The notes under the pieces: model-generated | The model's input: only the letters and a program-made list of their open reading frames with translations | Told to the model about the DNA's origin: nothing | Databases searched by the model: none | Program-made: the position numbers and the translations under genes | Shown here: positions 1-7,086 of the stretch, piece by piece | Layout: each line of letters begins with the position of its first letter | How positions within the stretch are numbered: position 1 is the stretch's first letter | NCBI GenBank assembly: GCA_947631295.1 | Contig: CANRKU010000005.1 | Location: 1-60,579, forward strand | DNA from: an uncultured Bacilli bacterium | Lineage (GTDB): Bacteria; Bacillota_I; Bacilli_A; RF39; UBA660 | Reading direction: 5' to 3' | DNA length: 60,579 bases

Positions 1-97
1 TTCTAGACTTAAAATTATTTTGATTATAAAACTTATTTTTTAGGTTTAAAATCTCCACACTTATTCTACACTAACAACACCTAGGTATTTTGAAAAG

Positions 98-333
98 TGT
101 AGTGTTACAATTGATGTGACACCGATTAATGTATGCAAAAAGCGATTGATCCAGTAAAATGTTAATTGAAACAAACACATTTAAAGAAAGGATCTAATCG
201 CTATGACTAGTATATCACAATCTCTAAGATATTTGCCACATGATTTAAACACTAAATTTTATTCCGTTAAACTTTATAGACAAACTCATTCTATTAACCA
301 TGTTTGTAGAAGATATCATATTTCTAAATCTTC
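98..333 (+). mobile_element. Truncated IS copy (one end and start of transposase)
   Basis: These bases match, almost base for base, the transposase-proximal end of the intact IS at 11279-12465. The match starts at the IS terminus (TGTAGTGTTAC) and runs through the same leader into the first 44 transposase codons (ATG at 203). It stops abruptly at 333, where sequence of an unrelated HIT-family gene begins. Only about 236 of roughly 1187 bases remain, so it cannot encode a working transposase. The sharp break suggests a deletion or a one-ended rearrangement. The flank before 98 shows no partner copy of a target duplication within the window. Confidence 0.9.
203..333 (+). pseudogene. Transposase N-terminal fragment (IS481-like)
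   Basis: Translation from the ATG at 203 gives the same N-terminal helix-turn-helix start (MTSISQSLRYLPHDL...) as the full transposase at 11401-12360. Identity ends around residue 44, after which the frame enters foreign sequence. The DDE catalytic domain is absent, so this is a dead fragment. Confidence 0.85.
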
Positions 334-907
334 AATAGTTTTGTAAATATTTTTTTCAAGAGGAAATTTTCTCCAATTGTATTTTTCTTTCATATCTAAA
401 CCATTAGCTATAAAAATACGCATAATTTGACTAATTGGTTCAAAATCATATGTTATGTAATCAATTCCTTGAGGATTTTTATAGTATATATAATTTCTCT
501 TTTCAATATCATTTAATCCATTAATTTTTACAAGATTTAGTTTATTAATTATTTCCTGCTCATTTTTATAATTATGATTAACTATATGAGTATGTGCATG
601 AATTACACAGTTTGCACATAGACCACAAGGATCAGGAGTACCGTGTTCAAAAACAATTGGATATTTCCATATATTTTTTTGAATTTTTCTCTGTACTTTT
701 CTAAAATAGAATTATATTCTTCCATTATTTCTTTGTCAAATTTAGTCATGCAATACGTATGCCTTTTAGGTAATATCAAGATATATCCAGGGACTAATGA
801 ACCAAACAAGGAATAATAATAATAATAAAATTATTTGTTTCTTCAATAATGTTATTATAAAATAATTCTTTATCTAGTTTACAAAATGTGCAGCCAACCC
901 TAAATAC
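334..907 (-). pseudogene. HIT-family (histidine triad) protein, frameshifted pseudogene
   Basis: Read on the minus strand, three frames together give a HIT-domain protein. A first segment has VGCTFCKL (a CxxC-like N-terminus) and NNFIIIIIP. A second frame continues GSLVPGYILILPKRH. A third gives IWKYPIVFEHGTPDPCGLC and then HAHTHI, the histidine-triad active site. The first break is best explained by loss of one G next to an (ATT)n run near 800-830, the second by an indel in a poly-A run near 680. The 3' end is cut at 334 by the IS fragment. HIT proteins hydrolyse nucleotide conjugates, but this copy should be inactive. No clear start codon remains. Confidence 0.75.
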
Positions 908-940
908 TCTGCCTCCCAAAATTAACAAAAATTGATGTTG

Positions 941-1063
941 TCAATTTGCAAATGTGTTTTCTATATTGACATTTATATCAATTCAACCTATAAAAATTAT
1001 TACATAAACTCAAACATTTTAAAACTCGAACTATAAAAGTCCGAGTTTGATATCAATCTGGTG
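941..1063. repeat. Imperfect repeat A (copy of the ssrA downstream region)
   Basis: This 123-bp stretch aligns along its full length, without obvious large gaps, to 2376-2498, which is the ssrA 3' end and the region after it. The shared parts include the final CTGGTG of ssrA (plus strand), the terminator stem AACTCG...CGAGTT, and the string TGTGTTTTCT followed by TTGACA. I estimate roughly three quarters identity by eye. Here it precedes the HIT pseudogene, whereas copy B precedes the gene at 1901-2341. Confidence 0.75.
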
Positions 1064-1098
1064 CGAATGTAAAGGTTATCTATCACTTTTTGATAAGG

Positions 1099-1716
1099 CT
1101 ATTGTACTTTTCCTTTTACAACTACATATGGTTGTTGGCGGTGTTCAATTGGTAAAAATCGATCGTCAAACCACATCATAAAAAATTTAAATGCGCTAAA
1201 ATAAGTATAACCATCTGTATAATCATCTGTTTCATCTGATGAATCAGCAAAAATTAAAATGTCTTTTAAAAACGACTCATCTTCACTTCTGTGATCATAA
1301 CCAATTATAACTTGATAATGCCCTCCATAATATACACTTTCTACTAAAATAGGATACCCTTTTTTTAAATTTGAAATAACAAATTCTCTAAACTCTTCCA
1401 TAGTTTCAAAACATTTTCCATTAACTGTTTTAGGATGTTCAATACTACTTTCTACCTCATAGCCATTATCTCTAAAAAAATCAACAATATTTTTAATTTT
1501 AGTGCCACCTGGAATTTTACAATCAACTCTTTTAAAAATTTCTTTTTCATCCATAGAATAATCATTATAATAATTAAGAATCATTAAAACTGCATTAGGC
1601 CCACAAGCACATTCTATTGTCCATTGATGCGTTTTAAAATTAGTTAATATTGTTAATTCATTATCACTTTTTAAATCATAAAAATTGTTATTTACATAAT
1701 ATTCACGATTTGCCAT
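1099..1716 (-). CDS. C39-like / papain-fold cysteine peptidase family protein
   Basis: This 205-residue protein carries a papain-like triad pattern. Gln31 and Cys38 sit in a CACGPNAV motif, a His lies in GGHYQVIIGYD (about residue 132), and acidic residues follow in FADSSDETDD. This layout matches the C39/peptidase_C39_2 group, which includes bacteriocin-leader peptidases and many stand-alone proteins of unknown substrate. I see no signal peptide, membrane segment or ABC transporter domain, so it appears cytosolic. AGGAGG lies 7 bases before the ATG. It sits with 1901-2341 in the accessory segment between two copies of the post-ssrA sequence. The substrate is unknown; it could also be a non-peptidase member of the fold. 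Confidence 0.6.
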   Translation of the reverse strand: MANREYYVNNNFYDLKSDNELTILTNFKTHQWTIECACGPNAVLMILNYYNDYSMDEKEIFKRVDCKIPGGTKIKNIVDFFRDNGYEVESSIEHPKTVNGKCFETMEEFREFVISNLKKGYPILVESVYYGGHYQVIIGYDHRSEDESFLKDILIFADSSDETDDYTDGYTYFSAFKFFMMWFDDRFLPIEHRQQPYVVVKGKVQ

Positions 1717-1771
1717 GTTATTACCTCCTATTACTAGTATATCACATATTTTGTTTTGACAAAATTATTAA

Positions 1772-1825
1772 CCCCTAGATATTTTGACAAGTCTATCAAA
1801 ATAACCTAAGGGGCTATCTTTTTAT
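1772..1825. repeat. Inverted repeat / terminator-like hairpin
   Basis: The arms CCCCT...TATTTTGA (from 1772) and TCAAAATA...AAGGGG (to 1813) form a strong hairpin around an 8-base loop. On the plus strand a short T-run follows (CTATCTTTTTAT). No plus-strand gene leads into it. A related string, CACCTAGGTATTTTGAAAAG, abuts the truncated IS at 78-97. It may be a terminator or the end of a lost mobile element. Confidence 0.5.
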
Positions 1826-1900
1826 ATCAATATTCGAAAAAGTTCGAATAGATTCGTCAATGGTGCTAAAAGAAGAGTACAACAACTTATAACCTTAAAA

Positions 1901-2341
1901 TTAATTTATTACGTCTTTATTAATTAATGTATCATTTAATTTTTTATCGTAAATACTTTTTATGTTTGCACTAAAATCAAAAGAAAATTGTTCTAAATAT
2001 TCAATAACTAAATCTACATGTTTTTCAAAATTTAAGTCTCGATTAAGATTCTTTAAATATTTTGAAACAATTTTATTCCTATTAATTCGATTTACATAAA
2101 AATACAATAAATTAGTATTACCTATTTTTTCTTTTCCCGATTTAACAATAGAAAATAGATATTCATGACAAGATGCTGGACCGGTAAATCCAAGATCAAA
2201 CATTATAAGCACACATCCAATAAAAATCTTATCAGTTCCATCTGAGGGTAATGTCTTTTTAGTAAATTCTAGTAATTTATCTATAGATTTAGAATTTATA
2301 TATTCTTCTGAAAATATTTGTAAAAATTTATTAATAATCAT
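1901..2341 (-). CDS. Hypothetical protein (146 aa)
   Basis: I do not recognise this protein. It is a 146-residue, mostly helical-looking sequence rich in Ile, Leu, Lys and Asn. It has a short Gly-containing stretch (FDLGFTGPASCHEY) and no predicted signal peptide or long membrane helix. It has a good ribosome site (GGGAGG) before the ATG at 2341. It follows ssrA and its terminator on the same strand and precedes the C39-like gene, so the two may form an accessory cassette. An immunity or partner role for the C39-like protein is possible but nothing in the sequence proves it. Confidence 0.6.
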   Translation of the reverse strand: MIINKFLQIFSEEYINSKSIDKLLEFTKKTLPSDGTDKIFIGCVLIMFDLGFTGPASCHEYLFSIVKSGKEKIGNTNLLYFYVNRINRNKIVSKYLKNLNRDLNFEKHVDLVIEYLEQFSFDFSANIKSIYDKKLNDTLINKDVIN

Positions 2342-2375
2342 TTTGTTACCTCCCTTTTATGCAATATATTGTTTT

Positions 2376-2498
2376 GGCAATATGCAAGTGTGTTTTCTAA
2401 ATTGACAAATATTCAATTTAATTTATAAAAATTATATCAAAAATTTAAGCACTTTAAAACTCGAACTATAATAGTCCGAGTTTGCTATCATTCTGGTG
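2376..2498. repeat. Imperfect repeat B (ssrA 3' end plus downstream)
   Basis: This is the partner of 941-1063. It covers the last bases of ssrA, the ssrA terminator and the leader of the 1901-2341 gene. The two copies bracket the accessory genes 1099-2341, as would be left by insertion or duplication at the tmRNA locus. Confidence 0.75.
2450..2483 (-). terminator. ssrA terminator
   Basis: On the minus strand, AAACTCGGAC pairs with GTTCGAGTTT (10 bp with one G-U) starting about 10 bases after the CCA end of ssrA. A short T-rich tail follows. A near copy lies in repeat A at about 1020-1050. Confidence 0.75.
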
Positions 2499-2845
2499 GA
2501 GCTGAGGAGAATCGAACTCCTGTCCAAAACTAGATCTTCAAGAATATCTACAAGTTTAGTTAACTACACAATCTCGTTATATCAAAAACTAGTTAACGAA
2601 TGTTGATATAACCAGTCTATAAAATTCATTACTACTATAGACATCATAGTAATATAACCTGCTAAAATCGAGCCTCTAAGAAAATCCACAGGTAAGATTT
2701 TTATAGAAGCGCTACGCTATATGCTTTATTAAGCAGCGTAAGCCATTGAATAATTGTTTCCAGTTATATTTAACTGATGCATTTTAAGATTGCCATCTAC
2801 TTGCCATTCCTGTTCCACTAATCCTGTCGAAACCAAAGCAGCCCC
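2494..2845 (-). ncRNA. ssrA: tmRNA (SsrA)
   Basis: This transfer-messenger RNA rescues stalled ribosomes with SmpB. The minus strand begins GGGGCTGCTTTGGTTTCGACAG and ends GAGTTCGATTCTCCTCAGCTCCACCA, the tRNA-like half with an encoded CCA, giving 352 bases. The tag reading frame follows TATAACTG, as in Bacillus tmRNAs. It encodes GNNYSMAYAA and then TAA TAA, so the peptide added to stalled proteins is A-GNNYSMAYAA, ending in the AA expected of a Clp-type degradation tag. A -35/-10 pair lies just upstream and a hairpin terminator just downstream. smpB is the next minus-strand gene upstream, the usual pairing. Confidence 0.97.
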
Positions 2846-2857
2846 ATATGTGTCGTA

Positions 2858-2886
2858 ATTATAACATAATTACATCTACTTTTCAA
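2858..2886 (-). promoter_or_regulatory. ssrA promoter
   Basis: On the minus strand, TTGAAA (2886-2881) and TATAAT (2863-2858) are 17 bases apart and end 12 bases before the mature tmRNA 5' end. This is a near-consensus housekeeping promoter. It is divergent from the toxin promoter 35 bases away. Confidence 0.85.
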
Positions 2887-2920
2887 TGGATAAAATTACC
2901 ATAATGTATTATGAAATATC

Positions 2921-2949
2921 TTGTACTAAGAACAAATGTTTGATATAAT
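2921..2949 (+). promoter_or_regulatory. Promoter of the candidate type I toxin mRNA
   Basis: TTGTAC (2921-2926) and TATAAT (2944-2949) are separated by exactly 17 bases. This predicts a transcript start near 2956, at the first base of GGATACATTTG. That segment matches the 3' terminal arm of the same transcript by complementarity. Confidence 0.8.
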
Positions 2950-3020
2950 GCTATTGGATACATTTGAAATATATCAGATGTTTTTCCTTTCGATTATCAG
3001 AAGATAAGTGGTGGTTCATT

Positions 3021-3098
3021 ATGACAAAAAGAGAAACATCTCTATTTATTATAATTCTACTATTATTCTTTATAGTAATCACCTTACTATTTAAATAA
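3021..3098 (+). CDS. Candidate type I toxin: 25-residue hydrophobic membrane peptide
   Basis: ATG at 3021 opens a 25-codon frame ending TAA at 3096-3098. The peptide starts MTKRETS and then has about 17 almost unbroken hydrophobic residues (Leu, Ile, Phe, Val) before a C-terminal Lys, so it should span the membrane once. GTGGTGG lies 7-13 bases upstream as a ribosome site. It is on the opposite strand to ssrA and smpB, between them, with its own promoter and terminator, and an antisense RNA overlaps its 3' part. This layout is that of type I toxins of the Fst, TxpA and BsrG kind, but I do not recognise the peptide itself. The function is inferred, not shown. Confidence 0.72.
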   Translation: MTKRETSLFIIILLLFFIVITLLFK

Positions 3099-3099
3099 T

Positions 3100-3136
3100 A
3101 AAAACATCTGATTTCAACAATCGTTGATTTCAGATG
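3100..3136 (-). terminator. Terminator of the antisense RNA
   Basis: On the minus strand, CATCTGAAATCAAC (3136-3123) pairs with GTTGAAATCAGATG (3118-3105), 12 of 14 positions, around a 4-base loop. TTTTTATTATTT follows. The stem lies immediately after the toxin stop codon. Confidence 0.7.
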
Positions 3137-3147
3137 CAATCCATAAG

Positions 3148-3187
3148 GGATAACATCTGATTCGCACAATCAAATGTATCCTTTTTT
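3148..3187 (+). terminator. Terminator of the toxin mRNA
   Basis: GGATAACATCTGATT (3148-3162) pairs with AATCAAATGTATCC (3168-3181), with one bulge and one mismatch. Six T residues follow (3182-3187). The distal arm is also perfectly complementary over 12 bases to the very 5' end of the same mRNA (2956-2967). Confidence 0.8.
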
Positions 3188-3215
3188 ATTTTATGCAAGT
3201 TTCCTTGACGCATTC

Positions 3216-3244
3216 ATCATAACATAAAAACGTGCTTTTATCAA
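3216..3244 (-). promoter_or_regulatory. Promoter of the antisense RNA
   Basis: On the minus strand, TTGATA (3244-3239) and TATGAT (3221-3216) are 17 bases apart. It points into the toxin 3' region from just downstream of smpB. Confidence 0.65.
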
Positions 3245-3266
3245 GCTGTTTTGCTTAAAATTACCA

Positions 3267-3707
3267 TCAATAAATATTTTTCTGTGCTTTAGCAACCTGT
3301 CTTTTAATATCTTGTTCCTTCATACTTTCACGTTTATCAAAATTATGTTTTCCTTTGCATAATCCTAATAATATTTTTGCTTTATTCTTTACAAAATAAA
3401 CTTTTAATGGAATAAGAGTATAACCCTCCAATTTAATTTTATCATTTAGTTTACGAATCTCTGTTTTATGTAAAAGAAGTTTTCTAGTCCGAGTTTCCTC
3501 ATGATTAAAGATATTACCTTCTTTATAATGGCTAATAAACATATTTAAAAGAAATACTTCTCCCTTTCTAACAATACCATAACTATCCTTAATATTTGCT
3601 TTCCCTGCTCTGATAGATTTAATTTCGGTACCCGTTAACACAATTCCACATTCGTATTCTTCCTCAATAAAATAATCATGCCTAGCTACTCTATTCAATA
3701 TTTCCAT
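3267..3707 (-). CDS. smpB: SsrA-binding protein SmpB
   Basis: SmpB binds the tRNA-like half of tmRNA and brings it to stalled ribosomes. The translation has the family signature: MEILNRVARHDYFIEEEYECG, then LTGTEIKSIRAGKANIKDSY, and the basic tail (RESMKEQDIKRQVAKAQKNIY). At 146 residues it is of normal length. I use the ATG at 3707, because a longer GTG start at 3716 lies in the likely ribosome site and lacks family support. Its 5' end overlaps the 3' end of the CapA-like gene, so translation is probably coupled. ssrA lies about 420 bases downstream. Confidence 0.96.
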   Translation of the reverse strand: MEILNRVARHDYFIEEEYECGIVLTGTEIKSIRAGKANIKDSYGIVRKGEVFLLNMFISHYKEGNIFNHEETRTRKLLLHKTEIRKLNDKIKLEGYTLIPLKVYFVKNKAKILLGLCKGKHNFDKRESMKEQDIKRQVAKAQKNIY

Positions 3708-4836
3708 TACTATCACTCTTTCCTATTCTGCTATCTCCATGAACTACAATATCCATATATTTTTGATAATAAGAATTATAATTAGGTAAAATTTCCTCAG
3801 TCAATTGATGAAAAGGATAAACCTTATAATTTCCACGATATCCTTTTTGATAATCACTATAGGTATATGTTAACTCACTATTAATATTTTGTAAAGAAAC
3901 ATCTCCTGTTTTTATATCTTTCACAACATCTAAACTAACCATTAAACCAATTAATTTCTCCAATCGATCCTGACCAGATAAAAAATTACCTAAAGAATAA
4001 ATAACCAAAGTATCATCAATAAATTCAATAGGCTGTACCACATGAGGATGATGTCCAATAATAATATCTACACCCAAACTAGCTAAATAATTAGCTATTT
4101 CTCTTTGTGTAGAATCAGGGGTATAGGTGTATTCCTCTCCAAAATGCATAGATACTAAAAGTAAATCTACTTGATTTCTAACTTTTTCAATATCCTGCCT
4201 TACTATCTCTTCATCATAACGATTTAATAAATAGGTTTTTCCATCTGGGATACGGAGTCCATTAGTCCAATAAGTATAGGATAAAAGTGCATATGTAATA
4301 CCATTTTTCTCTTTTATGATAATTTGATTTCTATCTTCATCAGAAGCATAAGAACCTGCTGTATAAACATCTTTATTTTCCCAATAATGAATAGAATTTA
4401 AAATAGCTGATTCCCCTCTATCCAAAGTATGATTATTAGCTAAAGATACTAAATTAAATCCAGCATCTAAAAAAGCATCACCTACTTCGTAAGGAGAATT
4501 AAATCTTGGATAAGAAGAAAGCCCTAATTCTACCCCTCCTAAAATAGATTCTTGATTATAAAAAGCTAAATCATCAGATGAAATAATAGGTTTTACTTTT
4601 TCTAACATAGGTTTAAAATTATAACCATTCTCTGTTTTAGCATCCATATATACAGATTCATGAATTAAACCATCTCCTACCATAATAAGAGATAACTTTT
4701 TTTCTGTTTCCATCACACTTTCCGCATTTTCATCTTTATGACTAGTTTCTTTATTAGAATAATTAGAAAATATGAAAAAAAACAAAAAAAGAGTAATAAG
4801 AACAATAAACGAATTCCTAAATACTACTTTTTTCAT
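3691..4836 (-). CDS. CapA-family metallophosphatase, membrane-anchored
   Basis: This 381-residue protein has one N-terminal membrane helix (about residues 9-27) followed by an extracytoplasmic domain of the PGA_cap/CapA family. It shows MVGDGLIHES, NQES, SLANNHTLDRG, MHFGEEY, GHHPHVVQPIE and YSLGNFL, the metal-binding motifs of a calcineurin-like fold. Relatives act in poly-gamma-glutamate synthesis or as surface phosphatases; here no capB or capC is in view, so the substrate is open. It is wedged between rnr and smpB, overlapping the first by 20 bases and the second by 17. This is an unusual insertion into a normally conserved gene pair. Confidence 0.88.
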   Translation of the reverse strand: MKKVVFRNSFIVLITLFLFFFIFSNYSNKETSHKDENAESVMETEKKLSLIMVGDGLIHESVYMDAKTENGYNFKPMLEKVKPIISSDDLAFYNQESILGGVELGLSSYPRFNSPYEVGDAFLDAGFNLVSLANNHTLDRGESAILNSIHYWENKDVYTAGSYASDEDRNQIIIKEKNGITYALLSYTYWTNGLRIPDGKTYLLNRYDEEIVRQDIEKVRNQVDLLLVSMHFGEEYTYTPDSTQREIANYLASLGVDIIIGHHPHVVQPIEFIDDTLVIYSLGNFLSGQDRLEKLIGLMVSLDVVKDIKTGDVSLQNINSELTYTYSDYQKGYRGNYKVYPFHQLTEEILPNYNSYYQKYMDIVVHGDSRIGKSDSNGNIE

Positions 4837-6976
4837 CTTTTATCAACTCATTTTCTGGTTCTTCTATGACCTTTTTAATAATATCAAAATCAATTGTTTG
4901 TTCCTCTTTAGATGCACGAACAACTTTTACTAATACTCTATCTCCCATAGCATATTTCGTTTTTGTTTTCTCACCCGTTACACTCATTGTCTTTTCATCA
5001 TAATGGAAAAATTCTTTTAAATCTGCTAAGCGGCATAATCCTTCAATTAAATTATCCAATTGTACAAATATCCCAAAATTAGTAATTCCCGAAATCATTC
5101 CTTCAAATTCTTCTCCAATATGGTCTTCCATATATTCAGCCATTTTCATATCATCTACTTCTCTTTCACAATTAACAGAAGCTTTTTCTCTACTAGATGC
5201 AATCTCAGCAACTACTGGCAATTTATCCTCCCAATGTTGAATAGTTTCATTACTTAAGTCATGTTGAAATAAATAAGTTCTTAATAACCTATGAACTGTA
5301 GTATCTGGATATCTTCTAATAGGAGAGGTAAAATGTGTATAACATGGACTAGCTAAACCATAATGGCCCAAGTTTTGATCTTTATAAATAGCTTTTTGCA
5401 TACTACGTAATAGTAAACTAGATAAAATTTTAAATTCTTTTTTATCTTTTAAGAAATTAATTAATCCCTGTACTGCCTTTGGACTATTGTCTTTCATATT
5501 TCCCTTATATACATAGCCAAGAGTTCCTATATAAGATAAAAAGTCATAAATTCTTTCTTCTTTTGGCACTTCATGTACACGATAAATAAAAGGAAGCTCC
5601 ATGTAGAAAATATGAGTAGCAACACATTCATTCGCAACAATCATAAAATCTTCAATTAAATTTTCTCCAACTCCTCTTTCGCGTAAAACAATTTCCGTTG
5701 GATGACATTTCTCATCTACTAGAATTTTAGCTTCATCAACATCAAAATCCAAATACCCTCGATTTAATTTACTTTTTCTTAATATCTGAGCAAGTTCTGC
5801 CATCATTCTCAAATCTTGTTCAAAATCTTGATATCCTTCTGGAACAATATTATCTTCTAAAATACTATTAACAGCTGTATATGTCATTTTCTTACGTGAT
5901 TTAATAAAACTTTCAAAAATATCATAAGTAACAATTTTTCCAGAATGATCAATCTCCATAACACAAGAAATAGTTAACCTTTCCTCTCCTTCATTCAAAG
6001 AACAAATACCATTAGATAATTGATGAGGGAGCATCGGAATAACTCTATCTACTAAATAAACACTAGTACCCCTATCCATAGCATTAATATCTAAAGCTGT
6101 TCCTTCTTTTACATAGTAACTAACATCTGCGATATGAACACCAAGCTCATAATTACCATTTGCTAATTTTTTAATAGAAACTGCATCATCAATATCTTTA
6201 GTATCAGCACCATCTATTGTAAAAATTACCTCATTAGTTAAATCTCTTCTACCTACTTTATCTTGCTCACTAACTTTATCAGGAATCTTTTTTAATTCTT
6301 CTATTACTTCATCTGGAAATGTATCATTGATATTATATTTATAAACAATAGATAAAATATCTACCCCTGGATCATTTTTATGTCCTAAAACTTTAACAAC
6401 TTCACCTAAATAAAGAGAATTATCAAGCTGTTTCAATAATCTAACTTGAACCTTATGCCCATCTACAGCCCCATGAATTTTATCAGGTTCAATAATAATA
6501 TTCATTTTTAATTTTTCATCATCTAAAATTAAGTGACCTTTCTTATTTTCTAAATAAAATTCACCAACCACAAACTCTAAATTACGGTCTAATATTTTTA
6601 AAATCCTACCCTCTAATTTATTTTTTTCTTTTCTGCCAGTGATTTCAGCTACTACTAAATCATTATGTAAAGCCCCATTCATATTAGAAGAATCAATATA
6701 AATATCTTCACTATCTGGTATTTCAACAAAACCATAGCCTTTTCTATTTACTCTTAGGATTCCTTTTTTTAATGGACTCCTATCAAATGTCATATAATTA
6801 TTTTTATTCGTTCTATAAATTGTATAATCATTACACATTTTGTTAATAGTATCTTCTAATTCACGAAATTCATCCGTTGTTTTTAATTCAAGTAAATGAT
6901 CAATTTCTTCAATACTTAAAGCCTTATTTTTGCGATTTAATAAATTCAATATTTTTTCTTCCAAGAAAATCACCAT
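4817..6976 (-). CDS. rnr: Ribonuclease R
   Basis: RNase R is a 3'-5' exoribonuclease that degrades structured RNA and, with SmpB and tmRNA, faulty messages. The 719-residue protein has a winged-helix N-terminus, cold-shock domains (RVNRKGYGFVEI), the RNB catalytic core with DGADTKDIDDAVS (the Asp cluster), HYGLASPCYTHFTSPIRRYPD, and a C-terminal S1 domain (GMISGITNFGIFVQL). The start is not certain: ATG at 6976 has only a weak AGAAAG ahead of it, while an in-frame TTG at 6964 has the GGTGAT site common in this genome. secG is upstream, as in other Bacilli. Confidence 0.96.
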   Translation of the reverse strand: MVIFLEEKILNLLNRKNKALSIEEIDHLLELKTTDEFRELEDTINKMCNDYTIYRTNKNNYMTFDRSPLKKGILRVNRKGYGFVEIPDSEDIYIDSSNMNGALHNDLVVAEITGRKEKNKLEGRILKILDRNLEFVVGEFYLENKKGHLILDDEKLKMNIIIEPDKIHGAVDGHKVQVRLLKQLDNSLYLGEVVKVLGHKNDPGVDILSIVYKYNINDTFPDEVIEELKKIPDKVSEQDKVGRRDLTNEVIFTIDGADTKDIDDAVSIKKLANGNYELGVHIADVSYYVKEGTALDINAMDRGTSVYLVDRVIPMLPHQLSNGICSLNEGEERLTISCVMEIDHSGKIVTYDIFESFIKSRKKMTYTAVNSILEDNIVPEGYQDFEQDLRMMAELAQILRKSKLNRGYLDFDVDEAKILVDEKCHPTEIVLRERGVGENLIEDFMIVANECVATHIFYMELPFIYRVHEVPKEERIYDFLSYIGTLGYVYKGNMKDNSPKAVQGLINFLKDKKEFKILSSLLLRSMQKAIYKDQNLGHYGLASPCYTHFTSPIRRYPDTTVHRLLRTYLFQHDLSNETIQHWEDKLPVVAEIASSREKASVNCEREVDDMKMAEYMEDHIGEEFEGMISGITNFGIFVQLDNLIEGLCRLADLKEFFHYDEKTMSVTGEKTKTKYAMGDRVLVKVVRASKEEQTIDFDIIKKVIEEPENELIKDEKSSI

Positions 6977-7021
6977 ATTCTTTCTAACTATATTATAGGA
7001 TAATTCCTATATTTTAACAAT

Positions 7022-7049
7022 AAAAAAAAAGAAGAAACAAATCTTCTTT
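7022..7049 (-). terminator. secG terminator
   Basis: On the minus strand, AAAGAAGA pairs with TCTTCTTT around a 6-base loop and is followed by a run of Ts. It lies between secG and rnr. Confidence 0.75.
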
Positions 7050-7086
7050 ACAAGAATATACTATCAAGATATATGTATTGTAGTTT

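Larger units (their letters stand above)
3099..3209 (-). ncRNA. Candidate antisense antitoxin RNA
   Basis: A promoter at 3244-3216 on the minus strand predicts a start near 3209, and an intrinsic terminator (3136-3100) ends it just after the toxin stop codon. The roughly 110-base RNA would be fully complementary to the toxin 3' untranslated region, as in the BsrG/SR4 and TxpA/RatA pairs of Bacillus subtilis. It holds no sensible reading frame with a ribosome site. Confidence 0.6.

Noticed and set aside
1040..1100. tRNA gene ending CGCACCAG
   Set aside because: The CACCA-like end belongs to the copy of the post-ssrA region. No T-arm GTTCRA or cloverleaf precedes it.
2951..3169. Minus-strand 72-residue frame across the toxin locus
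   Set aside because: It is antisense to the toxin gene. The inverted repeats create it, and no ribosome site or promoter fits it.
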